A DNA stretch of 38,827 bases. Origin: Caldilineales bacterium. Lineage in GTDB: Bacteria; Chloroflexota; Anaerolineae; J102. The notes beneath the pieces were generated by a model. That model was not told the origin of the DNA, did not search any database, and was given only the letters and a program-made list of their open reading frames with translations. Shown here piece after piece: positions 30,576 to 38,799 of the stretch. Numbering within the stretch: position 1 is the first letter of the stretch; each line of letters starts with the position of its first letter. The stretch is from the NCBI GenBank assembly GCA_024102915.1, contig JAGFJG010000189.1, positions 1 through 38,827 of the forward strand, written 5' to 3'. The translations under genes and the position numbers were made by a program.

Positions 30576-31934
30576 ATGTCTGGTCAGAACAATGTGATGT
30601 TACGTGCTAACGAACGAAAAGCGATCTGCACCCGCGCGGCATCGGGTATGAGTGTCAGCCTGGTGGGCGTCAGCAATGTCGGCAAATCCACGTTTCTGCG
30701 CAATCTCTGCCAGGTCGCTGATTTGTCCGCCGGCGGGGCAAGTCCGAGCGTTGAGGCGCAGTTCGTTTATATCGACTGCAATCGCATGGTCGATCATTCC
30801 GAGCAGGCGTTCTATGAACTGGTTTTGCGCGTATTGATGACACAGGCGGTTGCGAGTGATAACAACATGCAGGCCACCCTGCGCCAGCACTATGAGACCT
30901 TGCTCAACCCGCCCAGCGATCTGTTGATCCCGCTCAGCTTCAATCGGGCGCTGACCGCCTGGATCGATACCGAGCCCCGGCGATGCGTGCTCATTTTCGA
31001 TGAGTTTGATGCGGCGTTCGCCGTCCTCGACGAGCGCGTTCTGCTCAATCTGCGGGCGCTGAACGACAGATACGGAGAGGATATCGTGATCTTGACGGCG
31101 ACCGATCGTCGTCTTTCGCATATTCGTTCGGGCGAGCAATTGGACGAATTTGTGGAAATGTTCGGGCCAGAACCGTACTACATCAAGCCATTGGCGATGG
31201 CCGATATCGACGCTTTTATCCACGAACAGGCGCTGCAAGTCGCCGCCGTTTTCGACGCAAACGACCTGGTCTTCCTGCACCGTCAGGCGGGCGGTCATCC
31301 CAGCCTTACCGAAATCGCCTGTCGCCAACTGGCTGTGGTCACGGGAGATGTCGAGCGCAGTGACAATGAGGATTGGCTGATTCACCGCCAGGTGCGCGAC
31401 GCCCTGCGCGTGGATTTGAGCGTTGTCGACGAGTGCACCAAGATATGGCGCGACCTCACCGAGAGCGAGCACGACGCTCTGCAATCCCTATTTCTACCGG
31501 GGACCGGCCATGACCCGCGACCGCTGCGCGAATTGGAGCGTAAAGGGATTCTGGTTGACAACGACGAAGGCCCCACCTTCTTTGCCGCCCTTTTCGAGGA
31601 TTTCGTCCGCCGTCGCACCATTGTTCAGACCGGCCTGGAACGCGGTGTTCGCGTCAATGCCGATACCGAGGAAGTGACAGTCGATGGCTTGGCGGTCGAT
31701 GACCTGACCAATCTGGAATATCGGTTGTTGCTGCTGCTCTATGGCCGCCTTAATCGTGTTTGCAGCAAATACGAAATCGTGGAATCGGTCTGGGGCGAGG
31801 ACTATATCGACAGCGTCTATGATTCGTCCATCGAAAAACTGGTCAGCCGCCTGCGCCGCAAGATCGAACCCGATGCCAGCAACCCGCAATATCTTGTCAC
31901 CGTGCGCGGGCGCGGTTACAAACTGGTCGGCTGA
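30576..31934 (+). CDS. AAA/STAND-type ATPase fused to an OmpR-type winged helix
   Basis: 452-aa protein. Residues about 10-290 form a P-loop ATPase: Walker A GVSNVGKST (31-39), Walker B CVLIFDEFD (137-145) and sensor-like VILTATDR. The middle is a small winged-helix extension. The C-terminal 95 residues are an OmpR/PhoB-type DNA-binding domain (TNLEYRLLLLLYG, VWGEDYIDSVYDSSIEKLVSRLRRKI, VRGRGYKLVG). There is no receiver domain, so the ATPase would replace phosphorylation as the switch. It is followed on the same strand by pspA, which suggests it regulates that locus. The signal is unknown. Confidence 0.85.
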   Translation: MSGQNNVMLRANERKAICTRAASGMSVSLVGVSNVGKSTFLRNLCQVADLSAGGASPSVEAQFVYIDCNRMVDHSEQAFYELVLRVLMTQAVASDNNMQATLRQHYETLLNPPSDLLIPLSFNRALTAWIDTEPRRCVLIFDEFDAAFAVLDERVLLNLRALNDRYGEDIVILTATDRRLSHIRSGEQLDEFVEMFGPEPYYIKPLAMADIDAFIHEQALQVAAVFDANDLVFLHRQAGGHPSLTEIACRQLAVVTGDVERSDNEDWLIHRQVRDALRVDLSVVDECTKIWRDLTESEHDALQSLFLPGTGHDPRPLRELERKGILVDNDEGPTFFAALFEDFVRRRTIVQTGLERGVRVNADTEEVTVDGLAVDDLTNLEYRLLLLLYGRLNRVCSKYEIVESVWGEDYIDSVYDSSIEKLVSRLRRKIEPDASNPQYLVTVRGRGYKLVG

Positions 31935-32000
31935 CCCCGCCAGCTTTTTGTCGCCCAAAGGTCAGGGTTCGTTCTGGCGGTTGTGCTAGGATGAAGAAAG

Positions 32001-32046
32001 GATATTGGGTATCAGATATTGGATAGAGCCGAAAACGCCCAATACC
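32001..32046. repeat. GATATTG-type heptad array with inverted partner
   Basis: Four 7-base words (GATATTG, GGTATCA, GATATTG, GATAGAG) run 32001-32028. A partial inverted partner CCCAATACC lies at 32038-32046, pairing with GATATTGGG at 7 of 9. It is in the 170-base gap before pspA, which otherwise holds only the pspA ribosome-binding site. Confidence 0.55.
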
Positions 32047-32104
32047 ATCCCCCCACCCTTTTTTGAATCCCCGAACTTACAATCATCTCAGGAGCAACTT
32101 GCAC

Positions 32105-32791
32105 ATGGCATCTCTACTTGAAAAAGTCGGAACACTCATTTCCGCCAACCTGCACTGGATGGTCAATCAGGCTTTGCAGGCGAATAGCCTGGCCGTGGTC
32201 GATGAATACATCCGCCGCGTCGAAGACAACCTGGAAGCGCTGGAGGATGCGGCGGCCACCGTCGGCGGTGAGGCCAAGACTTTGCGGCGGAAACAGCGCG
32301 AGTTCGAGGCCAAGGCCGATGAGCTGGATCGCAACATCGATCTCTTCCTGCGCGAAGGCAATGAGAATCTGGCCATGGCCGCCCAGAGCCGCTACAACAC
32401 CATGCGGGAACTGGCCGACACCTATCGCGAACACGCTGACTCGCAAGAAGCCGAATTCCAAAAACTGTTGGATGCGAAGCTGCGCCTTGAAGCCAAGTTG
32501 ACCGAGGTCAAGCAGGAGCGCGTTCATCTTGAGGCCATGCTGGAACTGGCCAAGAGCAAGGAGGCTACCCACAAGGCCGTGCAGGCGGTGGGCGATGTCA
32601 GCACCGACGCCGCCGGGATGGACGACATCAAGGGCGCCATCCAGCGCCGCTTGGACAAGGCCGAAGCCCAGGGCGAGATCGACGCCAGCAAGCTCGACCG
32701 CCAGATGGACGAAGTGCTGGAAACCAGCGAGATCGAGACGCAATTGGCCGCCCGCCGCGCCCGGCTGGGTCTGAGCGAAAGCGCGTCCTAA
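32105..32791 (+). CDS. pspA: PspA/IM30 (ESCRT-III-like) membrane-remodelling protein
   Basis: 228-aa, almost entirely helical protein of the PspA/IM30/Vipp1 family, which coats damaged inner membrane. It shows the amphipathic N-terminal helix (SLLEKVGTLISANLHWMV), the long charged hairpin (DNLEALEDAAATVGGEAKTLRRKQREFEAKADEL) and a C-terminal helix rich in Ala, Arg and Leu (TSEIETQLAARRARLGL). The ATG at 32105 follows AGGAG. It sits between the ATPase/winged-helix gene and a set of surface-protein genes, hinting at envelope-stress function. The N-terminus is divergent, so I treat it as PspA-family rather than a true orthologue. Confidence 0.85.
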   Translation: MASLLEKVGTLISANLHWMVNQALQANSLAVVDEYIRRVEDNLEALEDAAATVGGEAKTLRRKQREFEAKADELDRNIDLFLREGNENLAMAAQSRYNTMRELADTYREHADSQEAEFQKLLDAKLRLEAKLTEVKQERVHLEAMLELAKSKEATHKAVQAVGDVSTDAAGMDDIKGAIQRRLDKAEAQGEIDASKLDRQMDEVLETSEIETQLAARRARLGLSESAS

Positions 32792-32802
32792 TACGCCTGA
32801 AA

Positions 32803-32850
32803 ACGTGCGACGCACCGGCAACCTTCGGTTGCTTCAGGTGCGTCGCACGT
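32803..32850. repeat. long near-perfect hairpin between pspA and the next gene
   Basis: A perfect 14-bp outer stem ACGTGCGACGCACC/GGTGCGTCGCACGT (32803-32816, 32837-32850) encloses a perfect 6-bp inner stem GCAACC/GGTTGC (32818-32823, 32827-32832) around a 3-base loop. No T-run follows, so it is not a normal terminator. It fills most of the 67-base gap and may stabilise or attenuate the polycistronic RNA, or be a REP-like dispersed repeat. Confidence 0.75.
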
Positions 32851-32858
32851 CTCAGCCC

Positions 32859-33344
32859 ATGACCTACGAGAGCAATCTGTACGGCGGCTGGTGGATTCTG
32901 AGCGGCGCAGTCGGCGCTGGCGTGGCCCTGGTGTTAGTCAGCTTCGGCGGCGCTTGGTTGTGGCTCAGTCTGGCCGCCATCATCGGTCTGATCGTGGCGG
33001 CTATCGTTGCCTGGCGCATGGGCTACGGGCCGCGCAGAACCTTATGCGTTGAGTTGTCCGGCGAGGGCATTACCCTCCTCGACCATCCCCATCCGCCCGC
33101 AGATTGGGACTCCGATCTGTTCCTGGCCTGGGAGCAAATCCAGAAGGTGGGGATCATCCCCCGCCCCGGTTACTGGCAGGTCTGGTTGCAGACTGACCTT
33201 GATCCCGAATCCTGGTTGCTGGCCGGAACCAGCTTGCCTCTGGCCGAGAACATCGCAGGCATGGCCGGACTCACTCGCGACGAATCCGCATCCCGTGCCG
33301 CTAACATGGGCACAGAGCATTACTGGTCGCGGCTCCCCGCCTGA
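32859..33344 (+). CDS. membrane protein with two N-terminal helices
   Basis: 161 aa. Two adjacent hydrophobic helices (ILSGAVGAGVALVLVSFGGAW and WLSLAAIIGLIVAAIVAW) are followed by a soluble domain of about 100 residues that looks like a small beta-rich PH-like domain (CVELSGEGITLLDHP, AWEQIQKVGIIPRPG, WLLAGTSLPLAENI). The ATG at 32859 is chosen because the protein then begins naturally at MTYESNLYGGWW; no strong ribosome-binding site is seen. Its place just after pspA suggests a membrane partner. I cannot name the family. Confidence 0.7.
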   Translation: MTYESNLYGGWWILSGAVGAGVALVLVSFGGAWLWLSLAAIIGLIVAAIVAWRMGYGPRRTLCVELSGEGITLLDHPHPPADWDSDLFLAWEQIQKVGIIPRPGYWQVWLQTDLDPESWLLAGTSLPLAENIAGMAGLTRDESASRAANMGTEHYWSRLPA

Positions 33345-33401
33345 CAGCCCATTCACTCTTTACTTCATCACGCCCCACGTTTTCGCTTCAGCAAATCACC
33401 C

Positions 33402-34649
33402 ATGAAACGCAGTCGCATTATCTTTATCGCTATCGTCGGCATCGCCATCGTGATCGTTGCCGCGGCGCTACTTCTGCGCAGCAGCGGTCGGGAACAGCCA
33501 TTGGTGGTCGTGCCCAAAGGCCCGATTCAGGTGCGCATCCTCACGGCGCTGCCTGTGGAACCGTGGGTGCGCGCCGCCGCCGAGCAATTCAATCAGGAAG
33601 ACCACCGGCTGGATGGCGAGCGCATTCAAGTGGAGATTCTCGCCACCGATGGCCTGACCGCCCTGGGTAAATTCGACCGCGACGAATTCGGGGCGCTGGC
33701 ATCGGGCGTCGATCCCGCCGATCTCTCCGCAGAACAACAGGCGGCGATGGAACGTTTCCCCACCGCCTGGATTCCCGATAGCCGCTATCTGCCCGAACTG
33801 GCCAACGCCGCCTACAAGGAACGCCTGGGCCGCGACGTCTTCCTCACCGATGGCGAATACCGCACCCGCCCGCTGGCGCTCAGCCTCAGCACCTGGGGCA
33901 TTTATCAGAGCCGGGCGGATGTGCTCGACCAGAAATTCGGCGAGGTCGATTGGCAGGTGATCCACGATGCGGCGATCAGCAAGGGCGGCTGGCCCGAACT
34001 GGGCGGTGAACCCGGCTGGGGCTTTTTCAAACTGGTCGTGCCCGACCCGCGCAAGAACGTCGGCGGTCTCACCGCCATGATCTCGGCGGCGGGCGAGTAC
34101 TATGGCCGGCCCAATATCAGCACCGAAGACGTGGCCGATCCGGCGTTTCAGGCCTGGCTAGGCGAACTGCTGGGCGCAACCACCGACCTCAGCGGCGCCT
34201 CGGCCTACACCGCCGAAGACTTCGCCCTGTTCGGCTATTCGGTGGGCGATGGCGGTCTCCTGCTCGAAAGCGATCTGCTCAACAACATGCAGGGCATCGA
34301 AAACCGCTGGGGCGAGCCCCTCTCCATTCGCTATCCCGAATACGTGACCTGGTTCGATTTTCCCATGTCGATCTGGATCGGCCCGGAAACCAGCGCCTTG
34401 CAGAAAAACGCAGCTTTGGAGTTTGAACGATACTTGTTGTCGCCCGAAGTCCAACAGCAGGCCATCGCCTACGGTCTGCGCCCGGTCAGCTCCGATGTGG
34501 CCGTCGATTCCGTAGCCGATAGTCCCTTTGTGCAATGGGAGGCTCAGGGCGTGGCGCCGGTTGTGCCTCGCACCGCCGCCATGCGCTCGCCCGACCGTGA
34601 CGTGCTGCAAACCCTGTTGCGCTGGTTCGAACTGAACGTTGCCCGTTGA
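33402..34649 (+). CDS. membrane-anchored extracellular solute-binding-like protein
   Basis: 415 aa with one N-terminal membrane anchor (IIFIAIVGIAIVIVAAALLL) and a periplasmic-type domain resembling family 1 solute-binding proteins. It has VRILTALPVEPWVRAAAEQFNQ at the first strand and helix, a central STWGIYQSRADVL and a C-terminal hinge-like FERYLLSPEVQQQAIAYGLRPV. There is no lipobox, so it stays anchored by its helix. No permease or ATPase gene is adjacent, which suggests sensing rather than transport. The next gene begins 12 bases after its stop and carries a related domain. Confidence 0.75.
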   Translation: MKRSRIIFIAIVGIAIVIVAAALLLRSSGREQPLVVVPKGPIQVRILTALPVEPWVRAAAEQFNQEDHRLDGERIQVEILATDGLTALGKFDRDEFGALASGVDPADLSAEQQAAMERFPTAWIPDSRYLPELANAAYKERLGRDVFLTDGEYRTRPLALSLSTWGIYQSRADVLDQKFGEVDWQVIHDAAISKGGWPELGGEPGWGFFKLVVPDPRKNVGGLTAMISAAGEYYGRPNISTEDVADPAFQAWLGELLGATTDLSGASAYTAEDFALFGYSVGDGGLLLESDLLNNMQGIENRWGEPLSIRYPEYVTWFDFPMSIWIGPETSALQKNAALEFERYLLSPEVQQQAIAYGLRPVSSDVAVDSVADSPFVQWEAQGVAPVVPRTAAMRSPDRDVLQTLLRWFELNVAR

Positions 34650-34660
34650 GAGGTAGCGTC

Positions 34661-36388
34661 ATGAGCAACTCAAAGCAATCCACACAAACGGGTCGTATCC
34701 TCATCATCGCGCTGCTGGGCCTGGCTGCATTGTGCGCGCTCTGCATGCTGTTCTTCGCCATGTTCGGCATTTTCCGGGATGGCGGTTCCACCCAGACGAT
34801 TGACGTTGGCGAAACCGTCGCCGACCCTCGCTCAGCTGTGCTCACCCTGGCTTATTCGCCGGAAAAAGCGGGACTCATCACCCCAATGGTCGAAGAATTC
34901 AATGCCCAGAAATTGCGCACGCCCGACCGGGAGGCAATGGAAGTGCGACTGGTGGAGATGGCCCCTGACCTGATGGTGCAGGAAGCGCTGGGCGATTCGC
35001 CCGGATTTCAGGCGCTCAGCCCCGACGCTTCGTTGTGGCTCGACCAGATGGATCAGCGTTGGGCGGAATTGCACAGGCAAGATGCTGGTGATGTGGCCCC
35101 GCGCCGGATTGCCGACAGCGCCCGCTATGCCGTCTCGCCTATTGTCATCGCCGTCTGGCCGGAGATCGCCGATCAATTGGGCGCGAATGCTGGCCCTATC
35201 GGCTGGTCGGAATTGCAACAGCGGGCGGCCAGCGACCGCAACTTCCGCTGGAGCCACGCCAGCACCAGCTATGCTTCGGGTATGCTTGCCACTCTGGCCG
35301 AGTTCTATGCCGGGGCGGGCAAGACGCGCGGGCTGACCGAGGATGATGTTCTGGCGCAGGAGACGCTGGATTATGTGCGTGACATCGAACGCACGGTCAG
35401 CTTTTATGGCGAGAACGAAGCCACCGCCATGCGCCGGATGGCCGAGGAAGGGCGCTCATTCCTGGATGCGTTGATCGTGCAGGAAGCGCTGGTCGTGCAG
35501 CACAACCGTGCGGGCAACGATCCGCTGGTCGCCATCTATCCGCACGAAGGCGCTTTGTGGGAAGACCACCCGCTGGCCCTGCTCGATGATCCGGGCGTGA
35601 CCGACAACCAGCGTCGCACCTTCTTGGCCTTCAGCGAGTTCCTGCGCGCACCCGAACAGCAAAAACAAATCCTCGACCTCGGTTATCGCCCCGCCGATCT
35701 CAGCATCCCCATCGACTTCGCCGGTTCACCTATCTCCCCGGCCTATGGCGCCAACCCAGCCGAACCACAAACGACCCTGCAAATGCCCGGCCCCAGCGTC
35801 ATTCAGGTTGTGCAAAACGCCTGGCAATACACCAAACGCCCGTCCAACATTTATCTGGTGGTCGATACTTCCGGCTCGATGGAGGGCGAGAAGATCGAGA
35901 ACATGCGCTCCGCCCTGCATGCATTCGTCGGCGGCATTCAGGGCGTGCAAGACCGGGTGGGTTTCATCGAATTCGCTGGTTCCGTGTACAACATCATCCC
36001 GCCCGAATCCCTGGACGATGCGCATCGTAGCGCATTGACGAACGCCATCGACGCCCTGTATGCCGGCGGCGACACCGCTTTGCTGGATGGCGTGCGCGCC
36101 GCCTATGTGAGATTGCAGCGCCAGCCCGACCCGGAAAGCATCAATGCCATCGTGGTCATGACCGATGGCCGCGAGAACGCCAGCAGCACCGATTTGGGTG
36201 AATTGGTCGGCGATATTCGGAGCGGCAACGAGAGCGGCGTGCCCGTGGTCATTTTCGCCATCGCCTATGGCGACGACGCCGACTACGACATGCTGAACGT
36301 CCTGGCTCAGTCCAGCGGCGGGCAGGTTCGCCAGGGCGACACCGACAGCATTCGAGAGTTGTATCGTCTGTTGTCGCAGTATTTCTAG
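34661..36388 (+). CDS. solute-binding domain fused to a VWA domain, membrane anchored
   Basis: 575 aa. An N-terminal membrane helix (LIIALLGLAALCALCMLFFA) is followed by a solute-binding-like domain of about 330 residues related to the previous gene's product. A von Willebrand A domain completes the protein. Its metal site is intact: DTSGS (about 402-406), the Thr of GGDTALLDG and the Asp of VVMTDGREN. VWA domains bind partner proteins through this metal site. The ATG at 34661 follows GAGAGG; an overlapping TTG at 34646 is less likely. The stop codon TAG shares its last base with the left end of the CACAGAG element. Confidence 0.85.
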   Translation: MSNSKQSTQTGRILIIALLGLAALCALCMLFFAMFGIFRDGGSTQTIDVGETVADPRSAVLTLAYSPEKAGLITPMVEEFNAQKLRTPDREAMEVRLVEMAPDLMVQEALGDSPGFQALSPDASLWLDQMDQRWAELHRQDAGDVAPRRIADSARYAVSPIVIAVWPEIADQLGANAGPIGWSELQQRAASDRNFRWSHASTSYASGMLATLAEFYAGAGKTRGLTEDDVLAQETLDYVRDIERTVSFYGENEATAMRRMAEEGRSFLDALIVQEALVVQHNRAGNDPLVAIYPHEGALWEDHPLALLDDPGVTDNQRRTFLAFSEFLRAPEQQKQILDLGYRPADLSIPIDFAGSPISPAYGANPAEPQTTLQMPGPSVIQVVQNAWQYTKRPSNIYLVVDTSGSMEGEKIENMRSALHAFVGGIQGVQDRVGFIEFAGSVYNIIPPESLDDAHRSALTNAIDALYAGGDTALLDGVRAAYVRLQRQPDPESINAIVVMTDGRENASSTDLGELVGDIRSGNESGVPVVIFAIAYGDDADYDMLNVLAQSSGGQVRQGDTDSIRELYRLLSQYF

Positions 36389-36691
36389 GAAATGATTTTG
36401 GACACAGAGGACACGGTGGAGACACAGAGAGCACAGAAGAAAATACGGTTTATAATGGACCAAGTTGAGCAGATACTACCGGTCCACCGCGCTCAGCTTC
36501 TCACTTATCTCAAACATGCGGAGAAAAAAGTTGGCTTGTTGTTCAATTTCAATGTGCCCTTGCTCAAGGAGGGCGGCATTCATCGTTTCAAGATGTAGTC
36601 TCGACGATCACCCCCATCTTCACTGCATCCATATCTCCACTTCCTCTGTGTCTCCTCCGTGAACTCTGTGTCCAATATTTTCTACATTTCC
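36388..36691. mobile_element. MITE-like element with CACAGAG terminal inverted repeats
   Basis: The two ends carry 32-base inverted arms (36398-36429 and 36644-36675) matching at 29 of 32 positions, both built from GACACAGAG units. Outside these both ends reach GGAAATG / CATTTCC (36388-36394, 36685-36691), offset by a 6-base indel. The core holds the last part of a GxxExxY-family frame. It fits exactly between the VWA gene's stop and 2 bases before the next start codon. No target-site duplication could be recognised. Confidence 0.7.
36455..36598 (+). pseudogene. C-terminal remnant of a GxxExxY (PD-(D/E)XK-like) protein
   Basis: The 47 residues MDQVEQILPVHRAQLLTYLK through the end HRFKM match the final third of GxxExxY proteins. 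These usually read VE-L-PVH-AQLL-YLK, then GLL-NFNVPLLK-G. Full members are about 130 aa; the GxxExxY motif and nuclease core are missing, so this is a truncated remnant inside the CACAGAG element. Recognition is from memory of the family. Confidence 0.65.
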
Positions 36692-36693
36692 TG

Positions 36694-37536
36694 ATGTCTG
36701 ACTCCATCCGCGACGGCATCGAAAAACGCGCTCGCAGCGCCATCATCCAGCGCGCCCTGTTCCGCGTCGAAAATGCCTTCATCATCGCCGGATCGTTACT
36801 CCTGGCTGCGTTCTTCCCCCAACCTTTCCCCCAAACCCTGCCTTGGTTCGACTGGTGGACCTGGCTGCTGATCGGATTGATCGGCGTCGCGGGCGTCGTG
36901 GTCGCTTCGCTGTCCGACCCCAAAGAGCGCCAGCAGGCTGTGGCCGACATGTTCCATGAAGAACACGATGCCAAACTGATCAAGGACAAGAACCTGCGGG
37001 CGAAGTACGATCGAGCGCTGGAATATTACGACAACATCCAGGAAGTCAGCGGCCAGATGAAGACCGATGTCATGCGCGAGCGTACAGGCGAGAGCGTGCG
37101 CCAGATGGAGGAATGGGTCTCAAACATTTACCGCCTGGCCTTGCGTCTGCAAGCATTCAAGAATGACGGCATCATCAATCGCGACCGCATTCAAACTCCC
37201 AAAGCCCAACGCGAACTGGAGGCTCGACTCAAGCTTGAGACCGATGCCAGCGTTCGTCAGCAATTACAGACCAATATCGAGTCCAAGAAGCAGCAAGGCG
37301 GGAACATCGCCGCCCTGGATAGCTTGATGGAACGAGCGGAGCTTCAGCTCGACCATTCGGTGGCCGCGCTCGGTACGGTCTATTCGCAGATGCTGCTGAT
37401 CAGCGGCAAGCGTGAAATCGACAGCGCCGCCGCCAGCCGTCTGCAAGAGGATGTCAGCGATGAGGTCGCCAGCCTGCAGGATCTGGTCGAGAGCATCAAT
37501 CAAGTTTACGACTACCGTTTCGAAGGATACGGCTGA
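36694..37536 (+). CDS. membrane protein with coiled-coil cytoplasmic domain
   Basis: 280 aa. Two hydrophobic stretches near the N-terminus (AFIIAGSLLLAAFF and WWTWLLIGLIGVAGVVVASL) are followed by about 190 residues of charged heptad helix (RERQQAVADMF-like start, EELKL and QQLQTNIESKKQQ segments), ending VESINQVYDYRFEGYG. No known domain is recognised. The ATG at 36694 lies only 2 bases after the right end of the CACAGAG element, so its ribosome-binding region is repeat-derived and no Shine-Dalgarno is seen. The polar helices could bind PspA-like partners, which is speculation. Confidence 0.75.
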   Translation: MSDSIRDGIEKRARSAIIQRALFRVENAFIIAGSLLLAAFFPQPFPQTLPWFDWWTWLLIGLIGVAGVVVASLSDPKERQQAVADMFHEEHDAKLIKDKNLRAKYDRALEYYDNIQEVSGQMKTDVMRERTGESVRQMEEWVSNIYRLALRLQAFKNDGIINRDRIQTPKAQRELEARLKLETDASVRQQLQTNIESKKQQGGNIAALDSLMERAELQLDHSVAALGTVYSQMLLISGKREIDSAAASRLQEDVSDEVASLQDLVESINQVYDYRFEGYG

Positions 37537-37542
37537 TTCATC

Positions 37543-37577
37543 GGTTCAAAGTTGAAGGTTCCAGGTTCGAGGATACA
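37543..37577. repeat. GGTTNNA heptad array downstream of the coiled-coil gene
   Basis: Five 7-base words in phase: GGTTCAA, AGTTGAA, GGTTCCA, GGTTCGA and the weaker GGATACA. It starts 7 bases after the stop of the coiled-coil gene. Same word family as 18188 and 17754. Confidence 0.65.
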
Positions 37578-37579
37578 TC

Positions 37580-37611
37580 ACCTTGTCAGCCCGTCACCCT
37601 GTCATCTAGTC
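37580..37611. repeat. octad array of type ANCYNGTC
   Basis: Four 8-base words (ACCTTGTC, AGCCCGTC, ACCCTGTC, ATCTAGTC) in exact 8-base phase, directly after the heptad array and 14 bases before the binding-protein start. Confidence 0.6.
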
Positions 37612-37624
37612 CTTTCACACAAAC

Positions 37625-38767
37625 ATGCGTAAACATTTCCGTTCCTTCCTTACACTATCTCTTTTATCGCTGCTCATCCTCGCCCTCGCGGCCTGCTCAT
37701 CCCGGCCCAAGGGTGAAGCCCTGCTGTTCGTCGCTGCGCCCATGTCCGGGTTCCAGGCCAACGGCGGGCAGACGGTAGTGGGCGGGGTGCGGCTCAAGGC
37801 CGAGCAAGCAAACCGGGCCGGGGGCGTGGCCGGGTATCAGGTCAAGGTCGTCGCCCTGGACGATGAATCCGACCCGGATGTGGCCGTGGCCCTGACCGAT
37901 GAAGTGCAGGCGGCGTTGAATCGCGGCGACAATGTGCTGGGTTTTATCGGCCACTACAACTCAGGCGAGACCCTGGCGGCGATGGAAACCTATAGCCATC
38001 TGCCGCTCGTCGTCATCACTTCCAACGCCTCGAACGTGGCCCTGACCGAGAAAGGCTACACCCGATTCTTCCGCATCGTCGCCAACGATCGGGTGCAGGC
38101 CGATGCCGACGCCGCCTTCCTAGTCGATAACCTTGGCGCCCGCCGCGCGGCCGTGCTCTACAACGACACCGCCTATGGCCGCGGGCTGCACGATGAAATG
38201 AACCGGGCGCTGACAGGCCTGGGCGCGGAGATCGTCCTCGCCCGCGGAGTGACCGAGGGACAGAATCGATTCCTGGACGAGGTGGAAGCGATCCGAGCCG
38301 CCCAGCCCGACGCCATTTTCTACGCCGGATACGAGATCGAAGCGCCCTATCTGCGCGCCGACCTGGCCGAGGCGGGCGTCACGATTCCCATGCTGGCTTC
38401 GGATGGCGCGTTCCTGGCGGCCACGATCGACGAGGCTGCCGGGCTGGCCGAGGGTATGTATATCAGCGCATTCGGTCCCAGCCCCGCCGCCGCTGCCGAC
38501 CCGGCCTGGATCGAGGCTTATCAGGCGGTGGAGTATCGCAACCCCGACACCTATTCCATCAATGGCTATGCCGCGGCCGAGGTGCTGCTGGCGGGCGTGG
38601 AAAAAGCCAACAGCCTGGATGCCGACCGCATCGCTGAGGCCATTCGTGGCCTGTCGCTCGACACCCTGATCGGGCAGGTGCGCTATGACGCCGTTGGCGA
38701 CCGCATCGACGCGCCGATCTACATCTATCAGGTGCAGGACAACGCCTTCGCGCAGGTCTGGCCCTGA
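37625..38767 (+). CDS. amino-acid-type ABC transporter substrate-binding lipoprotein
   Basis: 380 aa with a lipoprotein signal (lipobox LALAAC, Cys24). It is followed by a type I periplasmic-binding fold of the LivJ/branched-chain amino acid class (Peripla_BP_6). Visible blocks are PMSGFQANGGQTVVGGVRLKAEQAN, GFIGHYNSGETLAAMETYSHLPLV, AVLYNDTAYGRGLHDEM and SINGYAAAEVLLAGVEKA. It would bind a small ligand outside the membrane. No permease genes are yet visible; the next gene starts 33 bases after this one ends and is cut by the window. Confidence 0.88.
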   Translation: MRKHFRSFLTLSLLSLLILALAACSSRPKGEALLFVAAPMSGFQANGGQTVVGGVRLKAEQANRAGGVAGYQVKVVALDDESDPDVAVALTDEVQAALNRGDNVLGFIGHYNSGETLAAMETYSHLPLVVITSNASNVALTEKGYTRFFRIVANDRVQADADAAFLVDNLGARRAAVLYNDTAYGRGLHDEMNRALTGLGAEIVLARGVTEGQNRFLDEVEAIRAAQPDAIFYAGYEIEAPYLRADLAEAGVTIPMLASDGAFLAATIDEAAGLAEGMYISAFGPSPAAAADPAWIEAYQAVEYRNPDTYSINGYAAAEVLLAGVEKANSLDADRIAEAIRGLSLDTLIGQVRYDAVGDRIDAPIYIYQVQDNAFAQVWP

Positions 38768-38799
38768 CCACCATTTATCGCACTGGGAGATTATCGATT

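Noticed and set aside
30600..31484. Minus-strand frame of 294 codons opposite the ATPase regulator
   Set aside because: Shadow frame; the plus-strand protein has intact Walker and winged-helix motifs.
36388..36691. Complete insertion sequence
   Set aside because: No transposase frame fits inside 304 bases, and the only coding remnant is the end of a GxxExxY protein.
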